A DNA stretch of 64,000 nt from DASUPK01 sp963747425 (GTDB lineage Bacteria; Actinomycetota; Thermoleophilia; Solirubrobacterales; 70-9): positions 80,116-144,115 of the forward strand of contig CAVVFJ010000018.1 in assembly GCA_963747425.1 (NCBI GenBank). The letters run 5' to 3'. The translations under genes were made by a program, and so were the position numbers. This document shows, piece after piece, positions 57,024-64,000 of this stretch (its first letter is position 1; each line of letters opens with the position of its first letter). The notes under the pieces are model-generated. The model did not search any database. It had not been told where the DNA came from and saw only the letters and a list, made by a program, of their open reading frames with translations.

Positions 57024-57501
57024 ATGGCCGAAGCGGGTGATCCACCGACGCTGCATCAGTGGGCGGGCGGAAGCGAGGCGTTCGAGCGGCTGATCGGCGC
57101 CTTCTACGACCGGGTCGAGGGCGACGAGCTGATCTCTCCCCTCTTCCCCGGCGGGGTGAGCGAGGAGCATCGCCACAACGTCACTCTCTGGTGGATCGAG
57201 GTCTTCGGCGGGCCGGCCGAGTACACCGAGAAGCTGGGCGGCTATCACCGGATGGTCGGCAAGCACCACGACCTCGGGATCACGCCGGAGCAGCGCCTGC
57301 GCTTCGCCACGCTGATGAGCATGGCCGCCGACGACGCGGAGCCTGCCCGACGACCCGGAGTTCCGCTCGGCGTTCATGGCATACGTCGAGTGGGGCACGC
57401 GCCTCGCCCTCCACAACTCCCAGCCCGGCGCCGACGGCGTGCCGCAGGAGGCGCCGACGCCTCGCTGGGGCTGGGGCGAGGCTCCGCCCTACCAGCCGTG
57501 A
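57024..57501 (+). CDS. truncated hemoglobin (group II), frameshifted
   Basis: Small globin. One frame gives LHQWAGGSEAFERLIGAFYDRVEGDELISPLFPGG, HRHNVTLWWIEVFGGPAEYTEKLGGYHRMVGKHHDLGIT (proximal His) and LRFATLMSMAADDA. The end, LPDDPEFRSAFMAYVEWGTRLALHNSQPG and PRWGWGEAPPYQP, is in another frame. One extra C near 57341-57347 explains this; the span is 3n+1 bases. The TGA overlaps the next gene's GTG (GTGA). It probably binds oxygen or NO. TAGCTT lies six bases before the ATG (leaderless). Confidence 0.85.
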
Positions 57502-58076
57502 ACGGCGTGGAGGAGGGACCCGACGGCAAGTCCCGCTGTCCTTGGGCCCTGGGGACGCCCGACTACGTCGACTACCACGACTCCGAGTGGGGCCGGCCGC
57601 TGCATGGCGAGAACGAGCTGTTCGAGCGGCTTACCCTCGAGGCCTTTCAGTCCGGGCTCTCCTGGCTGACGATCCTGCGCAAGCGCGAGAACTTCCGGCA
57701 GGCATTCGACGACTTCGACATCGAGAAGGTCGCCGCCTACGGCAAGAGGGACGTCGCGCGGCTCCTCGCGGACGCCGGGATCATCCGCAATCGCAAGAAG
57801 ATCGAGGCCGCGATCGCCAACGCCCAGGCGGCTCGTCGGCTCCATACCGCCGGAGAGACCCTCGCCGAGTTGGTCTGGGGCTTCGCCCCGGACCCGGAGA
57901 CGCGCCCGGCGCCGACGACCGGCTCGGAGATCCCCGCGATCACGGAGGAGTCGACCGCGCTGGCCAAGGAACTGAAGCGCCATGGCTTCGTCTTCGTCGG
58001 ACCGACGACCGCCTACGCCACGATGCAGGCCGCAGGGCTCGTCAACGACCACCTGGAGGGGTGCGCTTTTCGCTAG
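57498..58076 (+). CDS. tag: DNA-3-methyladenine glycosylase I
   Basis: Removes 3-methyladenine from alkylated DNA; 192 residues from the GTG at 57498. RCPWALGTPDYVDYHDSEWGRPLHGENELFERLTLEAFQSGLSWLTILRKRENFRQAFDDFDIEKVA, then DAGIIRNRKKIEAAIANA and KRHGFVFVGPTTAYATMQAAGLVNDH. The zinc-binding Cys/His (Cys near the N-terminus, His near the C-terminus) are present. It is coupled to the globin gene by a GTGA overlap, linking alkylation repair with a heme protein. Confidence 0.95.
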   Translation: MNGVEEGPDGKSRCPWALGTPDYVDYHDSEWGRPLHGENELFERLTLEAFQSGLSWLTILRKRENFRQAFDDFDIEKVAAYGKRDVARLLADAGIIRNRKKIEAAIANAQAARRLHTAGETLAELVWGFAPDPETRPAPTTGSEIPAITEESTALAKELKRHGFVFVGPTTAYATMQAAGLVNDHLEGCAFR

Positions 58077-58182
58077 CAAACCGTCGACGCCAACCCTGGG
58101 TTCCCTTTTGCTGCAACCGGCCGTTCAGGACCCCCCAAAGACTGGCGACGACGACCCTCATCCGCAAAGATGCACGAACGCC

Positions 58183-58659
58183 GTGGACGAGACCGCACGC
58201 AGAGGAAATTACGAGTCGGGCGCCGATTACGTGCTCGAGTACGGAGAGCTCCGCTTCTCCTTCAACGAGCGGGACTTCGCCCAGCGGGTCGAGCAGGCCG
58301 CGGTCAAGCTCGACTTCGTCCGCCAGGGCCTCGACGAGCACGAGCTGGAGGACCTGCTCGAGCTCGCGGTCAACGGCGAGATCCGGGAGCCCTGCTCCCC
58401 CCTCGGCGGGCACGTCAACGAGAACTGGGACGAGCTCGTGGGCCCCTCGAACAAGAGCCTCGTCCACTGGCTTCGCCGCCTCGTCTTCCGCGGCGCCTGG
58501 CTCGACCAGCGCGTCAAGGAGGGCGAGCTCGACATCGTCTTCGACGAGTCGACCCAGACCTTCGGGTACGTCCAGCCGGACCGCGACTCGGAGCTGATCG
58601 AGCTCTCCGCGGAGCCGTCCTGGGGCGCGATCGCCTACGGCGGCCGCGACCGCGCCTAG
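58183..58659 (+). CDS. conserved acidic protein, unknown function
   Basis: A soluble protein of 158 residues from the GTG at 58183. YVLEYGELRFSFNERDFAQRVEQAA, LDEHELEDLLELAVNGEI, LVHWLRRLVFRGAWLDQRVKEGELDIVFDE and a final SWGAIAYGGRDRA. It is acidic, with no membrane segment or recognised domain. The 106 bases upstream hold no gene. Its TAG overlaps the convergent hydrolase TAG (CTAG). Confidence 0.72.
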   Translation: MDETARRGNYESGADYVLEYGELRFSFNERDFAQRVEQAAVKLDFVRQGLDEHELEDLLELAVNGEIREPCSPLGGHVNENWDELVGPSNKSLVHWLRRLVFRGAWLDQRVKEGELDIVFDESTQTFGYVQPDRDSELIELSAEPSWGAIAYGGRDRA

Positions 58660-59981
58660 CCCTGCAACCAGCTCGGCGCTGAGGTCTTCGGGACCTCGCT
58701 CGCGATTCGCTGCATCAGGCCGTAGAAGCGCGGCAGCTCGGGATAGACGATGGCCTTTCCGGTCGTGATCAGGCCAACGGAGATCGCCCGCTCGGGGTCT
58801 GCCCAGCCCATGATGTTGATCAGGCCGAGGTGCCCGAAGGCCAGGTCGGTGTCCCGGCCGTAGAGGCTGACGTAGTCCGCGCCGAGCATCAGGCCGTAGG
58901 AGAAGCGGGTCGGGAAGATGAGGGAGAAGTCGATCTCGAGGTGCGACTGCTCCGTCAGCGCGCGCCGGATCGTGCGCTCGGTCATGACGCGGACGCCGTC
59001 CATCTGCCCGCCCGCGCGGAAGATCTCGAAGAACCGCGAGAGCTCGTTGGCGTTCGTGACCGTGCTGGCCGAGGGGATCAGCGCGGTCAGGAAGCGCGGG
59101 TCGTTCGAGTCCTCGACCACCTCATCGAGCGGCGCGCCGAGCACCCGTGTGGCCAGGGTCGAGATCGGCGGCAACAGCGGCGGGCCGGTCACGTAGCTGA
59201 GCGCGACCTCGTCGATGTCGCCCGGCCGCACGCCGTAGTTCATCCACCGGAAGCCGAGCGGGTCGAGGATCTCCCTCGCCAGCACGTCGCGAACGGTCTC
59301 CCCGGTGACCCGCCGGACGATCTCGCCGAGGATGAACCCGCCTGAGACCGCGTGGTAGGCCAGCAGCCGCCCCGGGCGGACGGTCGGCTTCGCCTCGCAG
59401 ATCAGCCGGACGATCCGGTCCCAGTCGTTGAGCGAGTCGAGGTCGAGTGCGTCCTTGGGCATGGAGGCGACGCCGGCGCGATGAGCCAGGACATGCGCGA
59501 TGGTCGTCCCCTCCTTGCCGTTCTGGGCGTACTCGGGGATGTATTCGCTGACGCGGTCGCCGATGTGGAGCAGCCCGCGCTCGTCGAGCAGGTGGACGAC
59601 CATGGCGGTGACAGCCTTCGAGGCCGAGAAGATGCACGCCGGCGTCTCGGTGGTCATTGGGACCTTCGGCGTGTCCTCGGAGTCCGCAGGCCCGTTGCCG
59701 CGAGCGTGCCCGACCGCTCTGTCCAGGACCACCCTCCCCTCGCGCCGCAGGCAGAGCTGGAGGCCCGGATGGACGCCGCTGCGGTAGAGGTCGAGGGCCC
59801 CATCCCAGATGTGCTCGACCGTCTCTGCGTCGAGCCCCACGGCATCAGGCTGCTCCTCGGCGGCCACCGTGGTCACGGATCCCAGATCCGACGGAACCCG
59901 GACCCGATGTAGGACATCCGGTATCCCAGGCAGGCGCGGCAGGTGAAGGATGTCCGAGAGGTGAGGGCGTCGTGGCGCCAT
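58656..59981 (-). CDS. beta-lactamase-fold serine hydrolase (EstB/LACTB type)
   Basis: Class C-like serine hydrolase of 441 residues. The SxxK motif is in CIFSASKAVTAMVVHLL, the YxN-like motif in AYHAVSGGFILGEIV, and TTIAHVLAHRAGVAS is the usual following helix. The C-terminal FGHLGLINIMGWADPERAISVGLIT provides the HxG-like motif. No signal peptide is clear, so a cytoplasmic esterase or peptidase is more likely than a drug-resistance lactamase. It lies downstream of the Rho-like gene by six bases. Confidence 0.88.
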   Translation of the reverse strand: MAPRRPHLSDILHLPRLPGIPDVLHRVRVPSDLGSVTTVAAEEQPDAVGLDAETVEHIWDGALDLYRSGVHPGLQLCLRREGRVVLDRAVGHARGNGPADSEDTPKVPMTTETPACIFSASKAVTAMVVHLLDERGLLHIGDRVSEYIPEYAQNGKEGTTIAHVLAHRAGVASMPKDALDLDSLNDWDRIVRLICEAKPTVRPGRLLAYHAVSGGFILGEIVRRVTGETVRDVLAREILDPLGFRWMNYGVRPGDIDEVALSYVTGPPLLPPISTLATRVLGAPLDEVVEDSNDPRFLTALIPSASTVTNANELSRFFEIFRAGGQMDGVRVMTERTIRRALTEQSHLEIDFSLIFPTRFSYGLMLGADYVSLYGRDTDLAFGHLGLINIMGWADPERAISVGLITTGKAIVYPELPRFYGLMQRIASEVPKTSAPSWLQG

Positions 59982-59987
59982 GGCCGG

Positions 59988-61214
59988 CTAGAGCCGGGCG
60001 AGCAGCTCCGCGTTGCTCCCGGTCGCCACGATCTGATCCGAGAGCGCCTGGGCCGCCTCCTCGGCGTCCATCCCGCCGAGCTCCTCGCGGAGGCGACGGA
60101 TCTTCTCCATCTCCTCCGGATCGCGCAGCTCGTCCTCGCCGGACGCCCGGCAGTCGGCCACGACCAGCGCGGGCACGATGCCCTTGGCGGCCAGGCCGGC
60201 GTCGAGCCGCAGCAGGAGGTTCTCGGTCGTCTCCAGCGCCTCCCTCACCTCCGCCCCGCGCTCGTCCGAGTCGAGCACGGTCGCAATCACCGTCAGGGAG
60301 CCGCTGCCGTCCTCCGCGAGCTCTCGGCCCGAGCCGAAGATCCTCTTGACGCGACTCGGGTCGCGGTAGCCGCGGGCGAGCCTGCTCAGGGAGTCGATCA
60401 GGACGACCACGTCCTCGCCGCCTTCGGCGAGCCGCTTGGCATGGCCCATCGCCAGCTCGGCGGCGCGAACCTGGTCCCGCGGCTCCTGGTCGGCGGTGGC
60501 CGCGAAGATCTCGGCCTGCGGAACGGCCTTCTCCCACTGCGGCACCTCCTCGGGCCGCTCGTCCGCGAGCAGCACGCACAGATGCGCGCCCCCGTCCGCG
60601 ATCGCCGATCCCAGGGCGCGCAGGAGCGTGGTCCGGCCCGAGCGCGGCTGGGCCACGACGAGCACTCGCTGGCCAAGGGCCAGGGGACCGAGCAGGTCGA
60701 CCGCGCGGACCAGCGGGTCGCCGGGAGCGTCGGGAGGGAGCAGGCGCCGGTGGGGCGGCGCGGCGGTCAGGTCCTCGAAGTGCCCGCGCTCCTCCTCGGG
60801 AGGCTGTCCGTTGACGGTCTCGATCCGGACGAGGGCGCGATGGCGCTCCCCGCGGCGCGGTGCCCGGGCGGGGCCGCTCACCTGGTCGCCGGGACGCAGC
60901 TCGCAGCGGCGAATCTGCGAGGCGGAGACGTACACGTCACCCTCCGCCTCGCTCAAGCCGCTGAGGCGAAGAAACCCGTAGCCCTGCGGCATCCGGTCGA
61001 GCACGCCGGAGACGTCCTCGGTCTCGGCCTCGGCCTCGGGCTCCGTCTCGGCCTCGGGCTCCGGAACGGGCTCCTCTTCCCCCTCAGATCTCTCCGAGAT
61101 CGCCTCGATCAGCTCATCCCGAGGCAGCATTCGGTAGCGCTCCACGCCGAGCTCGCGCGCGCGCCGATGAAGCTCCGCGAGGTGTTCGTCGGTCAGGGCC
61201 ATCAAGGCGCGCAT
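59988..61214 (-). CDS. Rho-like protein with altered ATPase residues
   Basis: Homologue of transcription terminator Rho, 408 residues (start at the ATG at 61214 or 61202). An N-terminal Rho_N helix region, an acidic Glu/Pro stretch (residues 43-65), the RNA-binding cold-shock domain (LDRMPQGYGFLRLSGL) and the RecA-like domain. The P-loop reads AQPRSGRTTLL with Arg194 where Rho has Lys. The catalytic Glu (ADERPEEV) and Walker B (VVVLIDSLSRLARGY) remain, but the arginine-finger segment reads KGIVPA instead of KRVFPA and the R-loop KGTGN reads ETTEN. It may be an inactive paralogue or regulator. A canonical rho must be elsewhere. Confidence 0.88.
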   Translation of the reverse strand: MRALMALTDEHLAELHRRARELGVERYRMLPRDELIEAISERSEGEEEPVPEPEAETEPEAEAETEDVSGVLDRMPQGYGFLRLSGLSEAEGDVYVSASQIRRCELRPGDQVSGPARAPRRGERHRALVRIETVNGQPPEEERGHFEDLTAAPPHRRLLPPDAPGDPLVRAVDLLGPLALGQRVLVVAQPRSGRTTLLRALGSAIADGGAHLCVLLADERPEEVPQWEKAVPQAEIFAATADQEPRDQVRAAELAMGHAKRLAEGGEDVVVLIDSLSRLARGYRDPSRVKRIFGSGRELAEDGSGSLTVIATVLDSDERGAEVREALETTENLLLRLDAGLAAKGIVPALVVADCRASGEDELRDPEEMEKIRRLREELGGMDAEEAAQALSDQIVATGSNAELLARL

Positions 61215-61243
61215 CCTAGAGGGACGGATCCGGGCACCGCCCG

Positions 61244-62920
61244 CTACCGCGCGAGCGCCCTGCCCGGGTCAAGGCCCTCGGCCTCGCTGACGCCTCTCCA
61301 CGCCTCGGTCTCGGCCGCGACGCGCGAACCGCTCCAATCCAGCTCCCGCCCGAGCGCGGCGGCGACCGCCTCGACCCGCTCGCCGTCGCGAAGCTCCGAC
61401 GCAGCCACCAATCCGAGGCGGGTGCGCCGCAGGAGGACGTCGGCGACCGAGCGCGCCTGCTCCCGCCCGGCGGCGATCACCACCTCGGCCATCAGGTCCG
61501 GGTGCCCGGGGACGATCGGCTCGGCAAGCTCGGGGCGCCGATCGCACAGGTCGAGCACCTCTCGGGCGGCGTGCCCGTAGCGGAAGGCCAGCTGATCGGT
61601 TGCGCCGTCGGGGAGCTGGACGCCCGTCTCCAGGTCCTCGGGGCGGGCCGGCATCCCCAGGGGGATGTCGTCGGTTCGGCATTCGGCCTCACGCCCGTCG
61701 CGCTGGACGATGCGATCCACGACCTGGGCGGCCATCCGCCGGAAGGTGGTCAGCTTGCCGCCGGTGATCGTCAGCATCCCCGATGAGGTCTCGTAGAGCT
61801 CCGCACGGCGGGAGATGTCCACGGACTTCTTCGGATCGCCGGTCGAGATCAGCGGGCGCACGCCCGCATAGGCGCCCGTCAGGTCTCCCGAGCCGAGATC
61901 GGTCCCGAAGTACGAGTTGAGGGCATCGAGCAGGTACTCGACGTCGTCCCCGCTCGGTGGGACGTGATCGATGTCGCCCTCGTAGTCGAAGTCGGTCGTC
62001 CCGGCGAGCACCCGCCCGTACCAGGGCAGCGCGAAGATCGTGCGGTCGCCGGCCGCCGGGACGATGCAGGCGGCGGTGCCGATGTCGAGATCTTCGTTCG
62101 ACAGGGTGACGTGGGTCCCGCGGCTGGGCCGGATGTTCGGGATCTCCTCCTCGGCGAGCAGCTCCTCCGGCCGAATACGGTCGGCCCAGACGCCGGTGGC
62201 GTTGACGACGTTGTCCGCCTGGACCTCGATTCGCTCCCCGGACTCGGCCTCGGTGAAGGCGACGCCCGCGGCGCGACCGCCCTCCTCGAGCACCTCCGTC
62301 ACTTCGGCCCCGTTGACGATCACCGCGCCGAACCGCTCCGCCTCCCCCAGCACCGTGAGCACGAGGCGGACGTCGTCGGTCTGGCAGTCGTAGAAGAGGT
62401 AGGCGGAGCTCGGCTCCATCGGGTCCAGCGCCGGGATCAGCTCCGCCGCCTCCTCGCCGGAGATCGTGCGGTGCCGGTCCGGCGACCAGTACTCGGCCTC
62501 CTCGCGGTGCTCGTTGCGCTGGCTGCGACCCCGCCCGATGCGCGAGGTCGCCATCACGTCGTACATGTTGAGGCCGATCCCGATCGCACGGTTCTTGCGC
62601 TCGCCGCCCAGCGCCGGAACCAGGAACGGCGTCGGGTAGACGAGGTGGGGAGCGAGGCGGACCAGCAGCTGGCGCTCCAGCAACGCCTCGCGCACCAGCC
62701 CGAGGTCGAAGTTCTGCAGGTAACGGAGGCCGCCGTGGACCATCTTCGAGGAGCGGCTCGAGGTGCCCTCGCCGTAGTCGCCGCGCTCCACCAGCGCGAC
62801 GGAGTAGCCGCGCGAGGCGGCGTCGAGCGCCACACCCGCGCCGGTGATCCCGCCGCCGACGACGACCACGTCGAAGCGGTCCTCCTGCATCGCAGCCAGC
62901 GCTCGGTCGCGGGAGATCAT
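61244..62920 (-). CDS. glpD: glycerol-3-phosphate dehydrogenase (FAD)
   Basis: Membrane-associated flavoprotein oxidising glycerol-3-phosphate to DHAP; 558 residues. FAD motif VVVVGGGITGAGVALDAASRGYSVALVERGDYGEGTSSRSSKMVHGGLRYLQ, NVVNATGVWADRI, ALPWYGRVLAGTTDFDYEGD, TITGGKLTTFRRMA and the C-terminal helical domain. It is coupled by a four-base overlap to the nitroreductase gene upstream. Confidence 0.95.
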   Translation of the reverse strand: MISRDRALAAMQEDRFDVVVVGGGITGAGVALDAASRGYSVALVERGDYGEGTSSRSSKMVHGGLRYLQNFDLGLVREALLERQLLVRLAPHLVYPTPFLVPALGGERKNRAIGIGLNMYDVMATSRIGRGRSQRNEHREEAEYWSPDRHRTISGEEAAELIPALDPMEPSSAYLFYDCQTDDVRLVLTVLGEAERFGAVIVNGAEVTEVLEEGGRAAGVAFTEAESGERIEVQADNVVNATGVWADRIRPEELLAEEEIPNIRPSRGTHVTLSNEDLDIGTAACIVPAAGDRTIFALPWYGRVLAGTTDFDYEGDIDHVPPSGDDVEYLLDALNSYFGTDLGSGDLTGAYAGVRPLISTGDPKKSVDISRRAELYETSSGMLTITGGKLTTFRRMAAQVVDRIVQRDGREAECRTDDIPLGMPARPEDLETGVQLPDGATDQLAFRYGHAAREVLDLCDRRPELAEPIVPGHPDLMAEVVIAAGREQARSVADVLLRRTRLGLVAASELRDGERVEAVAAALGRELDWSGSRVAAETEAWRGVSEAEGLDPGRALAR

Positions 62921-63426
62921 TCGAGGAACTCGATCACCTGGTCGGCTGGCAACCGCTCAGGCGCCCGCTGCTCCTGGACCGGCTTGCCGAGATGGAGGAG
63001 CCCGACGAAGCGCTCGTCCTCGGGCATCCCCACCGCCGCCTGTCCCTCCGGGGTGCGAAGGACTTCCGGAGTCCGCCAGTAGGTGGCCAGGCCCCGGCCG
63101 TGGGCGGCGAGCAGGACGATGTAGGCGGCGCAGGCGGCGGCGTGGAGGTCCTCCTCGTCCTGGATCGGATCGCCCGTCAGGGCGCACGAGCAGACGACCA
63201 GCGTCGGGGCGCGGTCGAGCTTGGATGCCGACTCCGGGCCGGCGGCCTCCTTGAGGCGCTCGAGGGCCGCTGGCCCGATCACCCGAAAGCGCCACGGATT
63301 CGTCAAGTTGTGGTTTGGCGCCCATCGCGCCAGGTCGAGAACCTCCTCGAGCACGGCGCGGTCGACCGGCTCGGGCCGGTAGGCCTTGTGGGTGCGACGA
63401 GTGCGGATCGCCTCCTCGACTTCCAT
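62917..63426 (-). CDS. nitroreductase-family FMN oxidoreductase
   Basis: Flavin reductase of 169 residues: RRTHKAYRPEPVDRAVLEEVLDLARWAPNHNLTNPWRFRVI, then AACAAYIVLLAAHGRGLATYWRTPEVL and GMPEDERFVGLLHLGKP. The RRTHK segment holds the FMN phosphate-binding Arg. Typical of the YdjA/nitroreductase group; substrate unknown. Its stop overlaps the glpD start. Confidence 0.93.
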   Translation of the reverse strand: MEVEEAIRTRRTHKAYRPEPVDRAVLEEVLDLARWAPNHNLTNPWRFRVIGPAALERLKEAAGPESASKLDRAPTLVVCSCALTGDPIQDEEDLHAAACAAYIVLLAAHGRGLATYWRTPEVLRTPEGQAAVGMPEDERFVGLLHLGKPVQEQRAPERLPADQVIEFLE

Positions 63427-63436
63427 TGCAGGAAAC

Positions 63437-64000
63437 CTAGGGCAGGCGCCGCCGGTACATCACCCAGCCGCCCCAGACCGCGGCGGCGGCGAGCGCGACG
63501 ACAGCGGCCGCGATGAGCCAGCCTGGGATGCCGCCGCCTCCGTCGTCCTGGGTGGAGGAGGCGGGCGCAATCGGAAAGGGATCGCCCGGCTCGGTGGGCT
63601 GGGTCTCGGTCGGGGAACTTGCCGGTGACTTTCCGGAGGACTGCGCATTTCCGCCGCTGCCGCCGCCGGCCGAGGCTCCCCCCGTCGCGCCTGCGGCCCC
63701 ACCGCCACCGGCAGCCGCGCGCGACGCCAGCCTGGGCACCGGGCTGAGCGGGAAGGCGGCGCCGTTGACGGCCAGCAGCGCCTGCCCGGTCACCCAGACC
63801 GGCGTCTGATCGCTCGATGACGAGTAGCGGTAGTGACCGTCCCCCGCTTGAGCCGATGCCAGATAGGCCAGCGATGAGCCGCGGCGGCGCACCGACGACG
63901 GCGAGACGCCGGCGGCGAGCAGCCCCTGTGCGGCCCAGGCGGTTGACTGCGCGTTGACCGGGCCGCCCGTCAGCGCGAAGCCACCGCCCCGGCGCTGCAC
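63437..64000 (-). CDS. membrane-anchored surface protein, prenyltransferase-like repeats (partial)
   Basis: C-terminal part of a gene that runs past the window edge. It shows terpenoid-cyclase/prenyltransferase-like helical repeats (NAQSTAWAAQGLLAAGV, LAYLASAQAGDGHYRYSSSSDQTPVWVTGQALLAVNG), then a Gly/Ser/Pro-rich linker and a C-terminal membrane helix (IPGWLIAAAVVALAAAAVWGGWVMY) with a basic tail. This predicts a protein fixed in the membrane with its repeat domain outside. Such cyclase-fold proteins often bind ligands and are not enzymes. The start is outside the window. Confidence 0.75.
   Translation of the reverse strand: MQRRGGGFALTGGPVNAQSTAWAAQGLLAAGVSPSSVRRRGSSLAYLASAQAGDGHYRYSSSSDQTPVWVTGQALLAVNGAAFPLSPVPRLASRAAAGGGGAAGATGGASAGGGSGGNAQSSGKSPASSPTETQPTEPGDPFPIAPASSTQDDGGGGIPGWLIAAAVVALAAAAVWGGWVMYRRRLP

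Overview
The window is high-GC DNA, about 65-70 percent by eye. It is coding-dense, with many 4-base ATGA/GTGA overlaps between neighbouring genes. The gene families point to a Gram-positive actinobacterium, most plausibly class Thermoleophilia (Solirubrobacterales-like); this placement is inference. They include a full dcw cluster with a DNPR-type MurE, split glycine dehydrogenase GcvPA/GcvPB, ScpA/ScpB, Ku with split LigD, an F420-type PPOX protein, Tad pilus genes and several SnoaL-like 'MSEENV' proteins. No rRNA, tRNA, CRISPR array or transposase was found.

Layout. 0-12 kb: a DAHP synthase behind an aromatic leader peptide (YFYFWRF), a two-component pair, a biosynthetic/processing run (hisC, GNAT, aroH, rluB, amidase, M14 peptidase, scpB, scpA, trpS), a PPOX protein, an MFS exporter and a polysaccharide deacetylase. 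12.6-17.7 kb: a FetAB-like ABC exporter and a bacterial NHEJ locus (ligase, Ku, LigD polymerase domain). 17.7-23.4 kb: glycine cleavage genes gcvT, gcvH, gcvPA and gcvPB, interrupted by a fluoride riboswitch with crcB and a DUF190 gene. 23.4-40.3 kb: the dcw cluster on the minus strand in the order mraZ, rsmH, ftsL, ftsI, murE, murF, small ORF, mraY, [SnoaL insertion], murD, ftsW, murG, murC, murB, ftsQ, ftsZ. Its promoter overlaps three MraZ boxes and ftsZ has its own strong promoter. 41.3-48.4 kb: a Tad/Flp pilus locus (tadC, tadB, tadA, cpaB plus a histidine kinase and response regulator), split by a plus-strand block (macro domain, AraC regulator, VOC protein). 48.4-58.7 kb: accessory genes. 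58.7-64 kb: a beta-lactamase-fold hydrolase, a divergent Rho-like protein, glpD, a nitroreductase and the end of a membrane-anchored surface protein.

The most unusual content is a family of hairpin repeats with conserved loops GGACGAG and GCATGG. Nine or more copies lie at 31.7-32.2 kb, 51.3-51.8 kb and 53.9-57.0 kb. They bracket three SnoaL-like genes, a SnoaL remnant and a secreted-protein gene. The SnoaL genes share nearly identical DNA ends but very different middles, and they appear to start from leaderless GATACT promoters. One copy sits inside the dcw cluster, so the unit behaves like a gene cassette. A second, unrelated hairpin repeat with compensatory stem changes occurs twice in the Tad region.

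A caution on sequence quality: seven genes (DAHP synthase, LigD ligase, a secreted protein, ftsL, a VOC protein, a response regulator and a truncated globin) read in two frames joined by a one-base indel, several next to short homopolymers. Assembly errors are at least as likely as pseudogenes.
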